Shown here: in pieces, positions 40,836 to 49,044 of the stretch
How positions within the stretch are numbered: position 1 is the stretch's first letter
How the letters are laid out: every line of letters begins with the position of its first letter
DNA from: DATHVI01 sp035461385
GTDB taxonomy: Bacteria > Actinomycetota > Thermoleophilia > Solirubrobacterales > 70-9
Assembly (NCBI GenBank): GCA_035461385.1
Contig: DATHVI010000136.1
Location: forward strand, 1 to 52,725
Length of the DNA stretch: 52,725 nt
Direction: 5' to 3'
Notes under the pieces: generated by a model
Databases searched by the model: none
Told to the model about the DNA's origin: nothing
The model's input: the letters and a program-made list of their open reading frames with translations, nothing else
Made by a program: the position numbers and the translations under genes

Positions 40836-41348
40836 ATGGACCGGCTCATCAACCGCAGTCGGCAGGGCGACCTTGGCGAGGCGTCGGCGATCGAGTGGCT
40901 GACGAGCATCGGCGCGACGGTCCTGATCCCGTTCGGCCACAGCCCCCACTTCGACCTCGTCGCCGAGATCGAGGACAGCCGACTGGTGCGGGTGCAAGTG
41001 AAGACGTCGGTTTGCCGCCGTGTAACGCCAGACGGCCATGGGCGGTGGGCGGTAACGCTGGTGACGAATGGCGGGAACCGGAGCTGGTCAGGGGTCGCGA
41101 AGAAGCTCGACCCGCGGCGGTTCGACTATCTGTTCGTCCTCGTCGGGGACGGCCGACGGTGGCTCATCCCCTCGCCTGCGATCAAGGCCTCGACGGGCAT
41201 CATCCTGGGCGGCCCGAAGTTCTCGGAGTTCGAGGTCGAGCCAGGTACGCCAGTCGCAAAGCTGGTCTACGGGCCCGAGCGACACGCGTCTAGAATCGAA
41301 CGCCCTTCCGGGGGAGCGCCGACGTGGGAGAGTCGGGCTGGACTGTAA
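40836..41348 (+). CDS. PD-(D/E)XK endonuclease-like protein
   Basis: 170 residues. RSRQGDLGEASAIEWLTSIGATVLIPFG followed by FDLVAEIEDSRLVRVQVKTS gives the nuclease core G...E...(V/I)P...D40...Q54-x-K56, typical of the PD-(D/E)XK group related to intron-associated and mobile endonucleases. ATG at 40836 chosen by this domain start. A LexA box directly upstream suggests DNA-damage induction. The last 39 bases overlap tRNA-Tyr, so the C-terminus is read from the tRNA 5' half. Confidence 0.78.
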   Translation: MDRLINRSRQGDLGEASAIEWLTSIGATVLIPFGHSPHFDLVAEIEDSRLVRVQVKTSVCRRVTPDGHGRWAVTLVTNGGNRSWSGVAKKLDPRRFDYLFVLVGDGRRWLIPSPAIKASTGIILGGPKFSEFEVEPGTPVAKLVYGPERHASRIERPSGGAPTWESRAGL

Positions 41349-41392
41349 ATCCAGTGCCTCTGGCTGAGTGGGTTCGAATCCCTCCTCCCCCA
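41310..41392 (+). tRNA. tRNA-Tyr (anticodon GTA)
   Basis: Class II tRNA, 83 nt. Acceptor GGGGGAG/CTCCCCC, anticodon stem CTGGA/TCCAG with loop CTGTAAA (GTA at 41345-41347), long variable arm GCC-TCT-GGC, T-loop TTCGAAT, discriminator A. CCA not encoded. Its 5' half overlaps the nuclease gene on the same strand. Confidence 0.93.
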
Positions 41393-41681
41393 TCATCCTG
41401 AGCGATATCGAGCCCGGGCGGGCTTCGCCCGCTGGCTATGTGATCTACGCGAGAAAGCGGACGGCGCCGCCGAGACGACGCCGTCTGCCGAGGGTAGGGT
41501 GGGGTAAGGCGGGGGACGACCTCCTGGGCCGCTAACCCCATATGTCAGTACGGCGTCGATGCGGGACTCGGCGCCGCCCTGCCTGGATCAATTCCCGATC
41601 GGGCCCGATGCCAAACACGATCCGGCCGACTTCTCCCCTCCCCCCAAACGCCGACCCCAACCGCGGAGCGCGGCCGCCCGA
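41393..41681. other. Intergenic region between tRNA-Tyr and the sigma gene
   Basis: No gene supported. It contains a UUCG-capped hairpin (GCGGGC-TTCG-class, about 41418-41434) soon after the tRNA and a GACGGCG/CGCCGTC inverted repeat (41460-41466 with 41479-41485). Either may end tRNA transcription; there is no T-run. Confidence 0.5.
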
Positions 41682-42848
41682 TCAGGCGAACTCGCGCAGC
41701 CGTTGCGCCTCCGGGAGCTGCTTCAGCTTCTTCAGCGTGTTGTTCTCGATCTGCCGGATCCGCTCGCGCGTGACCCCGAACGCCCGCCCGACCTCCTCGA
41801 GCGTGAGCGGCTCGTGTCCGCGCAGCCCGTAACGGAGCTCGATCACCTGCCGCTCCCGCTCGGGCAGCGCATCGAGCGCCCGCTGGATGTCCTCGCGGCG
41901 GACGTTCTCGGTCGCGACCTCGAACGGCTCCTCGGTCGCCTCGTCGGCGACGAAGTCGCCGAGCGAGGACTCCTCCTCGTCGCCGACCGGCTTCTCGAGC
42001 GAGACCGGCATCTGCGCGACGCGGAGGATGTCGCGGACCTCGCGAACCGGGACCTTGAGCTCGGCCGCGATCTCGTCCGGCTCCGGCTCGCGCCCGAGTC
42101 GCTGGACGAGCTGGCGCTCGACGTGAGCGACCCGGTTGAGCTTCTCGACCATGTGCACCGGCACCCGGATCGTGCGCGCCTTGTCGGCGATCGCCCGCGT
42201 CACCGCCTGGCGAATCCACCACGTCGCGTAGGTCGAGAACTTGTAGCCGCGGCGGTAGTCGAACTTCTCGACCGCGCGGATCAGCCCCAGCGACCCCTCC
42301 TGGATCAGGTCGAGGAAGGTCAGCCCCCGGCCGAGGTACCCCTTGGCGATCGAGACGACGAGCCGCAGGTTCGCCTCGACCATGTGCTGCTTGGCGACCA
42401 TGTCGCCCTTCTCGATCCGCCGCGCGAGCTCGATCTCCTGGTCGGCGGTGAGCAGGTCGACACGGCCGATCGAGCTCAGGTAGAGCCGCAGCGAGTCGAG
42501 GCTCGGCTCGACGGTGAGGTCGAGCTCCCCCTTCCGCCCGGAGCCGCTCGCCCCGTCGGCCTTCTCGGCTGCCGCGGCGCCCTCCTCGGCGACGACGTCG
42601 ACGCCGTGCTCGGTCAGGTAGGCGTGGAGGCCCCGAACCTGCTCCTTCGTCACCTCGATCTCCTCGAGCGCGCTCGAGATCTCGCCGTAGGTCAGGAACC
42701 CGCGCTCGCGGCCGAGCCCGATCAGCGACCGGAGCTCGTCCGAGTCGGGAAGTGGGAGGTCGCCGTTCGTCAGCGCCACGTCGACGTCGACGTCCCGCTC
42801 GACCGTGCCTTCGTCGCTCACTGCTGCCTCGGCCTGATGATCGGCCAC
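41682..42848 (-). CDS. RNA polymerase sigma-70 factor, primary/RpoD-like
   Basis: 388 residues: acidic N-terminus, region 1.2 (DSLRLYLSSIGRVDLLTADQEIELARRIE, about 116-144), region 2 (NLRLVVSIAKGYLGRGLTFLDLIQEGSLGLIRAVEKFDYRRGYKFSTYATWWIRQAV, about 160-216), region 3, and region 4 ending VTRERIRQIENNTLKKLKQL. Region 2.3/2.4 is canonical for -10 melting. It is the only sigma gene here and may be the housekeeping factor, though a second group 1/2 gene elsewhere cannot be excluded. GTG start at 42848 with GAGAGGACG upstream. Confidence 0.93.
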   Translation of the reverse strand: MADHQAEAAVSDEGTVERDVDVDVALTNGDLPLPDSDELRSLIGLGRERGFLTYGEISSALEEIEVTKEQVRGLHAYLTEHGVDVVAEEGAAAAEKADGASGSGRKGELDLTVEPSLDSLRLYLSSIGRVDLLTADQEIELARRIEKGDMVAKQHMVEANLRLVVSIAKGYLGRGLTFLDLIQEGSLGLIRAVEKFDYRRGYKFSTYATWWIRQAVTRAIADKARTIRVPVHMVEKLNRVAHVERQLVQRLGREPEPDEIAAELKVPVREVRDILRVAQMPVSLEKPVGDEEESSLGDFVADEATEEPFEVATENVRREDIQRALDALPERERQVIELRYGLRGHEPLTLEEVGRAFGVTRERIRQIENNTLKKLKQLPEAQRLREFA

Positions 42849-42879
42849 AACCCGTCCTCTCGTGCTCCGGGCGGCGCGA

Positions 42880-42885
42880 AGTATA
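42880..42885 (-). promoter_or_regulatory. -10 box for the sigma gene
   Basis: TATACT, 31 nt before the GTG, giving a leadered transcript with a ribosome site, unlike most neighbours. Confidence 0.4.
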
Positions 42886-42972
42886 GGTGCAATCCCGGCT
42901 GATGGAAGCCTTCCGTGACCGTTCTCACAACCCGCTTCGGCGCCCCGACCGCTGCCGGAGACCGCTTCCGCC

Positions 42973-42978
42973 TACCCT
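42973..42978 (+). promoter_or_regulatory. -10 box for folE2
   Basis: TACCCT, 8 nt before the ATG at 42987; leaderless arrangement. Confidence 0.5.
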
Positions 42979-42986
42979 TGACGGGG

Positions 42987-43994
42987 ATGACCGACACGAG
43001 CCAGGCACTCGACCCGTCCGTCGCCGACGTCCAGGCCTCGCGGCCCGCGACCGAGGTCAGCCTCAGCCGCGTCGGGGTGCGCGGGGTCGAGAAGGTGATC
43101 CGCGTCGTCGGCGGCAACGCTCGCGGCTCGCTGTTCTTCGCCGAGCTCGAGTGCTTCGTCGACCTCAACCCGCAGCAGGCGGGCGTCCACATGTCGCGGT
43201 TCGAGGAGGTCGTCAACGAGGCGATCGACGACGTCGTCCTCTCCGAGACCCTCCGCGCCGAGGAGCTCGCCGCCCACATCGCCCAGCGGGTGCGCGAGAG
43301 CCAGGGCGGCCTGCGCTCGGAGGTGCGGATCGCCGCCCGCTATCCGGAGACTGTCGCCGCCCCCGTCTCGGGCCACTCGACCCAGGAGATCTACACCCTG
43401 CACGGGGTCGCCGTCGTCTCCGAGCGCGGGACCCGGACGCTCACCGGCGTCGAGGCGCAGGGGATGACCGCGTGCCCGTGCGCCCAGGAGCTCGTCTCCG
43501 GCCGGGCGCGGGAGCGGCTCACCGCCGACGGCTTCACCGACGACGAGATCGCGCGGGTGCTGCGGGCGGTGCCGGTGGCGACCCACAACCAGCGCGGCAT
43601 CGGCGTTCTGCACCTCGGCCGGCCCGAGGGCCTCGAGCTCGACATCGACGCCCGCGAGCTGCTGCACATCGTCGAGCAGTCGATGAGCTCGGAGATCTAC
43701 GAGCTGATGAAGCGCTCCGACGAAGTCGCGGTGGTCGAGAAGGCGCATATGCAGCCGCGGTTCGTCGAGGACTGCGTCCGCGAGATGATCCGCCGCGTCG
43801 CCGCGCGCTATCCCGCGCTCGCCGACGGCGGCTTCGTCCTCGCCCGGCAGGAGAACCTCGAGACGATCCACCGGCACTCGGTTGTCGCCGAGCGCTCCGG
43901 GATGCTGACCGAGATCCTCGCCGAGCTGGGCGCCGGCGAGCACTCGCGCCACCACACCACCGAGCGCGAGTGGCTCGAGGCGCCCTCCGCCTGA
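42987..43994 (+). CDS. folE2: GTP cyclohydrolase FolE2 (type IB)
   Basis: 335 residues of the FolE2/MptA family: GVHMSRFEEVVNEAI and the metal-ligand motif EAQGMTACPCAQELV, with a second conserved segment QRGIGVLHLGRPEGLELD. It converts GTP to dihydroneopterin triphosphate, the first step towards folate, and unlike FolE it can work with metals other than zinc. No other folate genes adjacent. ATG at 42987 preferred over upstream codons because of the TACCCT box. Confidence 0.93.
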   Translation: MTDTSQALDPSVADVQASRPATEVSLSRVGVRGVEKVIRVVGGNARGSLFFAELECFVDLNPQQAGVHMSRFEEVVNEAIDDVVLSETLRAEELAAHIAQRVRESQGGLRSEVRIAARYPETVAAPVSGHSTQEIYTLHGVAVVSERGTRTLTGVEAQGMTACPCAQELVSGRARERLTADGFTDDEIARVLRAVPVATHNQRGIGVLHLGRPEGLELDIDARELLHIVEQSMSSEIYELMKRSDEVAVVEKAHMQPRFVEDCVREMIRRVAARYPALADGGFVLARQENLETIHRHSVVAERSGMLTEILAELGAGEHSRHHTTEREWLEAPSA

Positions 43995-44002
43995 ACAGCT
44001 AC

Positions 44003-44109
44003 GCCGCCTCCTCTGCTCTCGCCTCGAACACCTGGCCCTCTCGCCTCGAACACCTGGCCCGCGGCGTAGCCGCGGGCACTTTCATGCTGCTCCCGCGTCC
44101 GGGGGCGGC
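44003..44109. repeat. Dispersed hairpin element, folE2-pgsA copy
   Basis: Begins GCCGCCTCCTCTGCTCTC and ends CGCGTCCGGGGGCGGC, like 26081-26164. It contains CCCGCGG/CCGCGGG around GCGTA (44059-44077) and an internal 22-nt tandem duplication. Its right end overlaps the last codons of pgsA. Confidence 0.65.
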
Positions 44110-44675
44110 TGGATCCTGTCGACGCCTCCAGCGGCCGCCGCTCGCGCCGCCGCTACTCGCCGGCGCAGGCCGAAGAAGTAGTCAGCGCCCGAGATCACCG
44201 TCACCCCGACCGCCGCGTAGACGAGCACCTCGACCCAGATCGGCGCCGGCTCCCAGATGATCAGCGCGAAGATCGCCAGCACCTGCAGCACCGTCTTCAG
44301 CTTTCCAAGCCAGCTCGCGGCGATCACCACCCCCTTCTCCGCGGCGACCCCTCGCAACCCCGTAACCGCCAGCTCGCGAGCGATGATCACCATCGCCACC
44401 CACGCCGCGAGCCGGCCGAGCGACACCAGCGAGACCAGCGCCGCGACGACGAGCAGCTTGTCGGCGAGCGGGTCCATCAGCTTCCCGAAATTCGTCACCG
44501 TCCGCCGGCGCCGCGCGATGTAGCCGTCGAGGCCGTCGGTGAGCGCGGCGAGCGCGAACACGATCGCCGCGATCAGGTCTCCGTTCGGCGTCTCCCCGAG
44601 CAGCGCGACGACCAACACCGGGACCGCGAGGATCCGCAGCACGGTGAGGACATTGGGGGCGTTGAGGGGGAACAT
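44082..44675 (-). CDS. pgsA: CDP-diacylglycerol-glycerol-3-phosphate phosphatidyltransferase family
   Basis: 197 residues, several membrane helices, with the CDP-alcohol phosphotransferase motif DGLDGYIARRRRTVTNFGKLMDPLADK (D-x2-DG-x2-AR-x8-G-x3-D-x3-D). It makes phosphatidylglycerol phosphate or a related phospholipid in the membrane; the exact headgroup is inferred from the N-terminal NAPNVLTVLRI. The C-terminal PPPDAGAA is encoded within the dispersed repeat. ATG at 44675 with GAGGCGG upstream. Confidence 0.9.
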   Translation of the reverse strand: MFPLNAPNVLTVLRILAVPVLVVALLGETPNGDLIAAIVFALAALTDGLDGYIARRRRTVTNFGKLMDPLADKLLVVAALVSLVSLGRLAAWVAMVIIARELAVTGLRGVAAEKGVVIAASWLGKLKTVLQVLAIFALIIWEPAPIWVEVLVYAAVGVTVISGADYFFGLRRRVAAARAAAAGGVDRIQPPPDAGAA

Positions 44676-44703
44676 CGAGACCGCCTCGCCCAGTATGCGG
44701 CAA

Positions 44704-45387
44704 CTACGCCTGCCCGGCGAGGTCGCGGGCGCGGGCGAAGACTCCGTCGAGCATCTCCTCGGTGAGCTTGCCGGTGAACGTGTTCTGCTGCGACGGGTGG
44801 TACGAGCCGAGGAGCCGGTACGAGCCGACCTCGGCCTCGGCACCGTGCGCGAACCGGGGCTTCGGGCGCGTCGCGTGGCCGAGGGCCCGGAGCGCCCGCA
44901 GCGTCCCGTCCCACGCGTAGGCGCCGAGCGCGACGACGACTCGCGCCTGCTCGAGTAGCTCGAGCTCGGCGACCAGGTACGGGAGGCAGTTGTCGCGCTC
45001 GGCGGGCAGCGGCCGGTTGGCGGGCGGCGCACAGCGCACGACCGCGGTGACGTAGGCCCCGCCGAGCCTGAGGCCGTCGTCACGCGCGACCGACCTCGGG
45101 CGGCTCGCGAAGCCTGCACGGTGGAGCGCTCGGTAGAGCCAGTCGCCGGAGCGGTCGCCGGTGAACATCCGCCCGGTCCGGTTCGCTCCGTGCGCGGCCG
45201 GAGCGAGCCCGACGACGGCAACCGACGCGGCCGGGTCGCCGAACCCGGGCACCGGCCGCGCCCAGTAGTCCTGGTCGGCGTAGCGCCGCGGGGGCTCGGC
45301 CGCGACGCCCTCGCGCCAGGAGACGAGGCGGGGGCAGAGCGTGCAGGCGGTGACGCGGGCCGAGAGTCGGTCGAGAGCGGCGGACAC
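44704..45387 (-). CDS. udgB: Uracil-DNA glycosylase, family 5 (UdgB)
   Basis: 227 residues from GTG 45387; an upstream start at 45423 would run into the promoter of the divergent gene. Iron-sulfur cysteines CTLC near the N-terminus and a later C...C pair, motif A GLAPAAHGANRTGRMFTGD and motif B HPSQQNTFTGKL identify the UdgB type. It removes uracil and other deaminated bases from DNA. Ends 28 nt before pgsA on the same strand. Confidence 0.88.
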   Translation of the reverse strand: MSAALDRLSARVTACTLCPRLVSWREGVAAEPPRRYADQDYWARPVPGFGDPAASVAVVGLAPAAHGANRTGRMFTGDRSGDWLYRALHRAGFASRPRSVARDDGLRLGGAYVTAVVRCAPPANRPLPAERDNCLPYLVAELELLEQARVVVALGAYAWDGTLRALRALGHATRPKPRFAHGAEAEVGSYRLLGSYHPSQQNTFTGKLTEEMLDGVFARARDLAGQA

Positions 45388-45396
45388 GGCAACGAG

Positions 45397-45402
45397 TAGG
45401 GT
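45397..45402 (+). promoter_or_regulatory. -10 box for the ferritin-like operon
   Basis: TAGGGT, 10 nt before the ATG at 45413. Confidence 0.45.
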
Positions 45403-45412
45403 GCCGCGTCGG

Positions 45413-45997
45413 ATGTCGATCACGCGTCGTCACCTGCTCCCCCGCTCGGGCGCCGGCCTCGCGGCCGCCGGCGCCGCGACGGTGCTTTCCGCCTGCGGAG
45501 GCGACGGCCGGCCCGAGCGCAGCTCCGAGCGCGACGTCGAGCTGCTCCAGGAGGCGCTGACCGCGGAGGCGACGCTCAGCGCCGCCTACGAGACGGCGAG
45601 CGATCAGCAGCTCGGCGGCCGGGTCGCCGCCGCGGTGGCGGCGTTCGGCGATCAGTCGCGCGAGCACATCGCGCTGCTCAGCGCCGGGATCGAGGGTGCC
45701 GGCGGGAGCCCCGACGAGCAGCCCGGCGAGCCGGCGGCGGCCGAGAGCGCGGTCGAGGCGGTCAGGGCAGCGATCGAGGCATCGATCGCGGCCGGCCACC
45801 TCGCGGTCGGCGGGCTCGAGTCGATCGACGCTCGCCGCACCGTCTACCGGGTGATGATCGCCGACGCCGCCCAGCTCGCGGCCGTCCGCGGCATCCTCGG
45901 CGAGCAGCAGGTTCCGGTGGCGTTCGTAACCGGCGCTCCCGAGCCGCCGCTCGCGGTCGATCCCGACACCGGGTCGAGCGAAGGCGGTGGCTCGTGA
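45413..45997 (+). CDS. Ferritin-like exported lipoprotein
   Basis: 194 residues. An RR-containing N-region (ITRRHLLPRSG), hydrophobic stretch and lipobox LSAC at about residue 28 indicate a Tat-type lipoprotein. The rest is a four-helix-type domain with ELLQEALTAEATLSAAYETA and QSREHIALL, matching the ferritin-like DUF4439-type pattern. Metal binding and role unknown. It overlaps the next ferritin-like gene by 4 nt. Confidence 0.78.
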   Translation: MSITRRHLLPRSGAGLAAAGAATVLSACGGDGRPERSSERDVELLQEALTAEATLSAAYETASDQQLGGRVAAAVAAFGDQSREHIALLSAGIEGAGGSPDEQPGEPAAAESAVEAVRAAIEASIAAGHLAVGGLESIDARRTVYRVMIADAAQLAAVRGILGEQQVPVAFVTGAPEPPLAVDPDTGSSEGGGS

Positions 45998-46632
45998 CCG
46001 CCGCGACGAGACGGGCCGCGCTGCGCCGGTGGATGCTCGCCGCGGGTGCGCTCGCGACGCCCGTCCTGCTGCGACCCCCGGTCGCCTCGGCTCAGGACGA
46101 CGAAGATCCGGCCGTCCTCGAGGAGTTCCTCGTCGAGGCGATCGTGCTCGAGCAGATCACCGTCCTCGCCTACGCAACCGCCGGCGGCGAGCTCGAGGAC
46201 GACCGCCGCCTCGCCCGGACGCTCGAGCGCTTCGAGCGTCAGGAGCAGATCCACGCCAAGGCGCTGCGGAGCGCGCTCGACTCGATCGGGGTCGAGCTTC
46301 CCGATGCGCCGGCCTCTCCCGACGACGTCCAGGCGATCGAGGACGCGGGCGCAATCGACGACGAGCGCGCGGAGGAGCTGACCGGGTTGCTCGGCGAGCT
46401 CGACGGCCTGACCGGCCGCGACGAGCTGCTCGAGCATCTGATCCGCCTCGAGGAGGAGCAGCTGCGCTACTTCCTCGACCAGGCGCCGACCCTCGAGGCC
46501 GAGGACATCCTCCGCACCGGGGTCGAGATCGCGGCCTGCCAGGCGCAGCACATCGTCGTCCTGCGGGAGGCGCTCGGCGCGAGCCCCGCCGAGGCGGTTC
46601 CCGAGGTCCCGGCGACCGCTGCCTCATCCTAG
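45994..46632 (+). CDS. Ferritin-like exported protein
   Basis: 212 residues, GTG start overlapping the previous stop (GTGA). A twin-arginine-like N-terminus (TRRAALRRWMLAAGALATPVLLRPPVASAQ) is followed by a helical domain with repeated E...H/E...E sets (EAIVLEQITVLAYATA, ERQEQIHAKAL, RLEEEQLRYFL, AQHIVVLREAL), the ferritin-like metal-ligand pattern. Probably exported, with the lipoprotein as a partner. Function unknown; similar proteins occur in desiccation- or stress-related sets. Confidence 0.8.
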   Translation: MTAATRRAALRRWMLAAGALATPVLLRPPVASAQDDEDPAVLEEFLVEAIVLEQITVLAYATAGGELEDDRRLARTLERFERQEQIHAKALRSALDSIGVELPDAPASPDDVQAIEDAGAIDDERAEELTGLLGELDGLTGRDELLEHLIRLEEEQLRYFLDQAPTLEAEDILRTGVEIAACQAQHIVVLREALGASPAEAVPEVPATAASS

Positions 46633-46673
46633 AGGCGGGCGCCGCTCGCTCCCTCTACGCTGGGGGCGCGCCG

Positions 46674-47540
46674 ATGGCCACCTCGATCGACGGCTCCCGA
46701 CTGCGAAAGCTCGCAATCGTCCCCGCCTACAACGAGGCGGGGATGGTCGGCCGCGTGATCCGTGACATCCGCCGCGCAGCCCCCGACTTCGACATCGTCG
46801 TCATCGACGACGGCTCGACCGACGCCACCCGCCAGGAGGCCGAGGCGGAGGGCGCCGTCGTCATCCGGCACCCGTTCAACCTCGGAATCGGCGGCGCGGT
46901 GCAGTCCGGCTACAAGTACGCGCTGCGGGGCGGCTACGACGTCGCCGTCCAGGTCGACGGGGACGGCCAGCACAAGCCGGCGCACCTCCACGACCTGCTC
47001 GCCGCGCTGCAGACCTCCGGCGAGCCCGACATGGTCTACGGCAGCCGGTTCCGCGGCGACCCCGGCTACCAGGTCCCGCTCGGGCGCCGGATCGGCAACC
47101 TGATCTTCTCGGTCGTCTTGAGCGCGATCACCCGCCAGCGGATCACCGACCCGACCTCGGGCTTCCGGATGACCAACCGTCGCGGGATCGAGCTGTTCGC
47201 TCGCGACTACCCGCACGACTACCCCGAGGTCGAGGCGCTGCTGATGCTGCACGCGCACCGTCTCCGCGTCCACGAGGTCCACGTGCAGATGAACGCCCGT
47301 GGCTTCGGCCGCAGCTCGATCGACTACCCCCGCAGCGCCTACTACATGGTCAAGGTCCTGCTGGCGCTGTTCGTCGGCCTGTTCCGGCGCCGCCCGACTC
47401 CGGTCGAGGCGACCGGCGAGGACGAGCCCGGGGTCGAGCCGCCGGCGGGGCCTCCCGGCGCGGCCAACGGCGACAGCCAGGCCGCGGGCGATCCGGCCGG
47501 CTCGCCGGTCGGCGGCGGCGAGCCGCGGGCGGAGGGATAG
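46674..47540 (+). CDS. Family 2 glycosyltransferase
   Basis: 288 residues: IVPAYNEAGMVGRVIRDI, VVIDDGSTDATRQEAE, VDGDGQH and a GSRF(R) loop, the GT-A fold of dolichyl-phosphate-mannose-synthase-like enzymes. No membrane domain beyond one short hydrophobic stretch (YYMVKVLLALFVGLF, about 225-240). The tail is low complexity. ATG at 46674 preferred; TACGCT 12 nt upstream. The DUF2304 gene begins 2 nt after it, a common partner. Confidence 0.9.
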   Translation: MATSIDGSRLRKLAIVPAYNEAGMVGRVIRDIRRAAPDFDIVVIDDGSTDATRQEAEAEGAVVIRHPFNLGIGGAVQSGYKYALRGGYDVAVQVDGDGQHKPAHLHDLLAALQTSGEPDMVYGSRFRGDPGYQVPLGRRIGNLIFSVVLSAITRQRITDPTSGFRMTNRRGIELFARDYPHDYPEVEALLMLHAHRLRVHEVHVQMNARGFGRSSIDYPRSAYYMVKVLLALFVGLFRRRPTPVEATGEDEPGVEPPAGPPGAANGDSQAAGDPAGSPVGGGEPRAEG

Positions 47541-47542
47541 CC

Positions 47543-47965
47543 GTGGACACGGTCCAGGCGGTCGCGATCCTGTCGACGGCGCTCGTGCTGGCGCTTGTCC
47601 TCGAGCTCGTCCGCCGCCGGCGTCTGGTCGAGCGCTATGCGCTGCTGTGGATGGTGACCGCGGTCGCGATGCTGATCCTCGCGCTGCTTCGCGACGACGT
47701 CCTCGACCCGATCGCCGACCTGCTCGGGATCGCGAGCCCGGTCAACCTGCTGTTCCTCGCCGGGTTCGCGGTGATCTTCGTCGTCGTGCTCAACTTCACC
47801 GTCGCGATCTCGCGGCTCTCCGAGGAGACCAAGATCCTCGCCCAGGAGGTCGGCCGGCTCGAGCAGGAGCTGCGCGCGGCCCGCGGCGAGCTGCCGGGCC
47901 CGAACGGAGCGGATGCGGCCGCGGGGTCAGCGGCCGAGCAAGTCGAGCGCGGCGAGCGCGGCTGA
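47543..47965 (+). CDS. DUF2304 membrane protein
   Basis: 140 residues, GTG start. Three hydrophobic segments (about 3-22, 34-52, 66-86) and a C-terminal coiled coil (ISRLSEETKILAQEVGRLEQELRA) match DUF2304 proteins, which usually accompany glycosyltransferases in polysaccharide genes. It lies 2 nt after the GT2 gene and its 3' end overlaps the convergent glycosyltransferase by 39 nt. Confidence 0.88.
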   Translation: MDTVQAVAILSTALVLALVLELVRRRRLVERYALLWMVTAVAMLILALLRDDVLDPIADLLGIASPVNLLFLAGFAVIFVVVLNFTVAISRLSEETKILAQEVGRLEQELRAARGELPGPNGADAAAGSAAEQVERGERG

Positions 47966-48994
47966 CCAGTAGCCCCGCAGGACGGCGCGCAGCAGCCGCG
48001 AGCGCCCGGCGGCGCCGAGGTAGGGGGAGGCGAGGTCCGGGGAGAGCGCGCGGGCGAACTCGCCCGCTCCGACCGCGCGCGCGGCCTGCACTTCCCGGCG
48101 CTCGCGCAGGAGCCGCGGCAGGGCCGCGATCGTGTCCCTCGAGGCCGCGGCCTTCTGTCGCCCCCACCCTCCTCGCAGCGAGATCGCCGCGAGCGCGAGC
48201 TCGGTGGCGGCAAGCGCCGGAGCGAGCACGGCGAACAGGGGGCCGGGATAGGTCCGGATCAGGGTCGCCCAGCGGTTCCGCTCGAGATAGCGCCACTTCG
48301 CCGGCCCCTTGTCGAACTCGTAGGAGTGATCGACTCTCGCCGCGGGCTCGACGCCGATCCGGCCCCCGGCGAGCCGGAGGCGCAGCGAGAAGTCGACGTC
48401 CTCGTGGTAGAGGAAGAACTCCTCGGCGAGGCCGGCGGCGGCGAGATAGCGCTCGCGGGGCACCGCCAGGCACGCGCCGGACGCGAACCCCGGCTCACCG
48501 GCGCGGATCGGGTCCTCATGGGCGCTGTCGCCACTCGCCGGCGCCGCCTCGCCCGCGCCGCCCGCCCAGGCGATCCCGGTGTAGTGGACGACGCCCCCGC
48601 GCGTGTTCACCAGCCGCCCGCCGCCGGCGGTGACCAGCGCCTGCCAGGCGGACCATCCACGCCCCTCGACCAGGGGGCGCTCGATCGCGTCGCGCCAGCC
48701 GGCGGCCGGGACGGCGTCGGGGTTGAGCAGGCACAGGAGGTCACCCGAGGCCTCGCGGGCGCCGCGGTTGCAGGCGGCGGCGAAGCCCGGATTGGCCTCG
48801 TTCGCGATCACCCGCGCCGCCGGCGCCAGCTCGCGCGCCGCCTCCGGGCTGCCGTCGCGCGAGTCGTTGTCGACGACGACCAGCTCGTCGCGGTCGCGGA
48901 GCTGCGCCGCGACCGCAGGGAGGGTGCGCTCGATCGCGCCGCGCGAGTCATGGGTGCCGACGATCGTCGACAGGGTCGGGGCGGTCGTATCCAC
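47927..48994 (-). CDS. Family 2 glycosyltransferase (rhamnosyltransferase-like)
   Basis: 355 residues: TLSTIVGTHDSRGAIERTLPAVAAQL, VVVDNDSRDGSPEAARE, LLNPDAVPAAGW and FFLYHEDVDFSLRLRLAGG, the pattern of GT2 enzymes of the WcaA/rhamnosyl type. The catalytic HEDVD is present. Start GTG at 48994. It is convergent with DUF2304 and divergent from the GroES-like gene. Confidence 0.88.
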   Translation of the reverse strand: MDTTAPTLSTIVGTHDSRGAIERTLPAVAAQLRDRDELVVVDNDSRDGSPEAARELAPAARVIANEANPGFAAACNRGAREASGDLLCLLNPDAVPAAGWRDAIERPLVEGRGWSAWQALVTAGGGRLVNTRGGVVHYTGIAWAGGAGEAAPASGDSAHEDPIRAGEPGFASGACLAVPRERYLAAAGLAEEFFLYHEDVDFSLRLRLAGGRIGVEPAARVDHSYEFDKGPAKWRYLERNRWATLIRTYPGPLFAVLAPALAATELALAAISLRGGWGRQKAAASRDTIAALPRLLRERREVQAARAVGAGEFARALSPDLASPYLGAAGRSRLLRAVLRGYWSAALAALDLLGR

Positions 48995-49044
48995 TCCCGG
49001 CCTTATAGAGGCTGCCGGCGGCGGCGATGCGGATAATTGGGGTC

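Noticed and set aside
41545..42222. A minus-strand frame extending below the sigma gene
   Set aside because: Shifted frame of the sigma gene running into the intergenic region; no similarity.
44704..45423. Upstream GTG (45423) as the start of the UdgB gene
   Set aside because: It would overlap the start and promoter of the divergent lipoprotein gene; GTG 45387 matches the family N-terminus.
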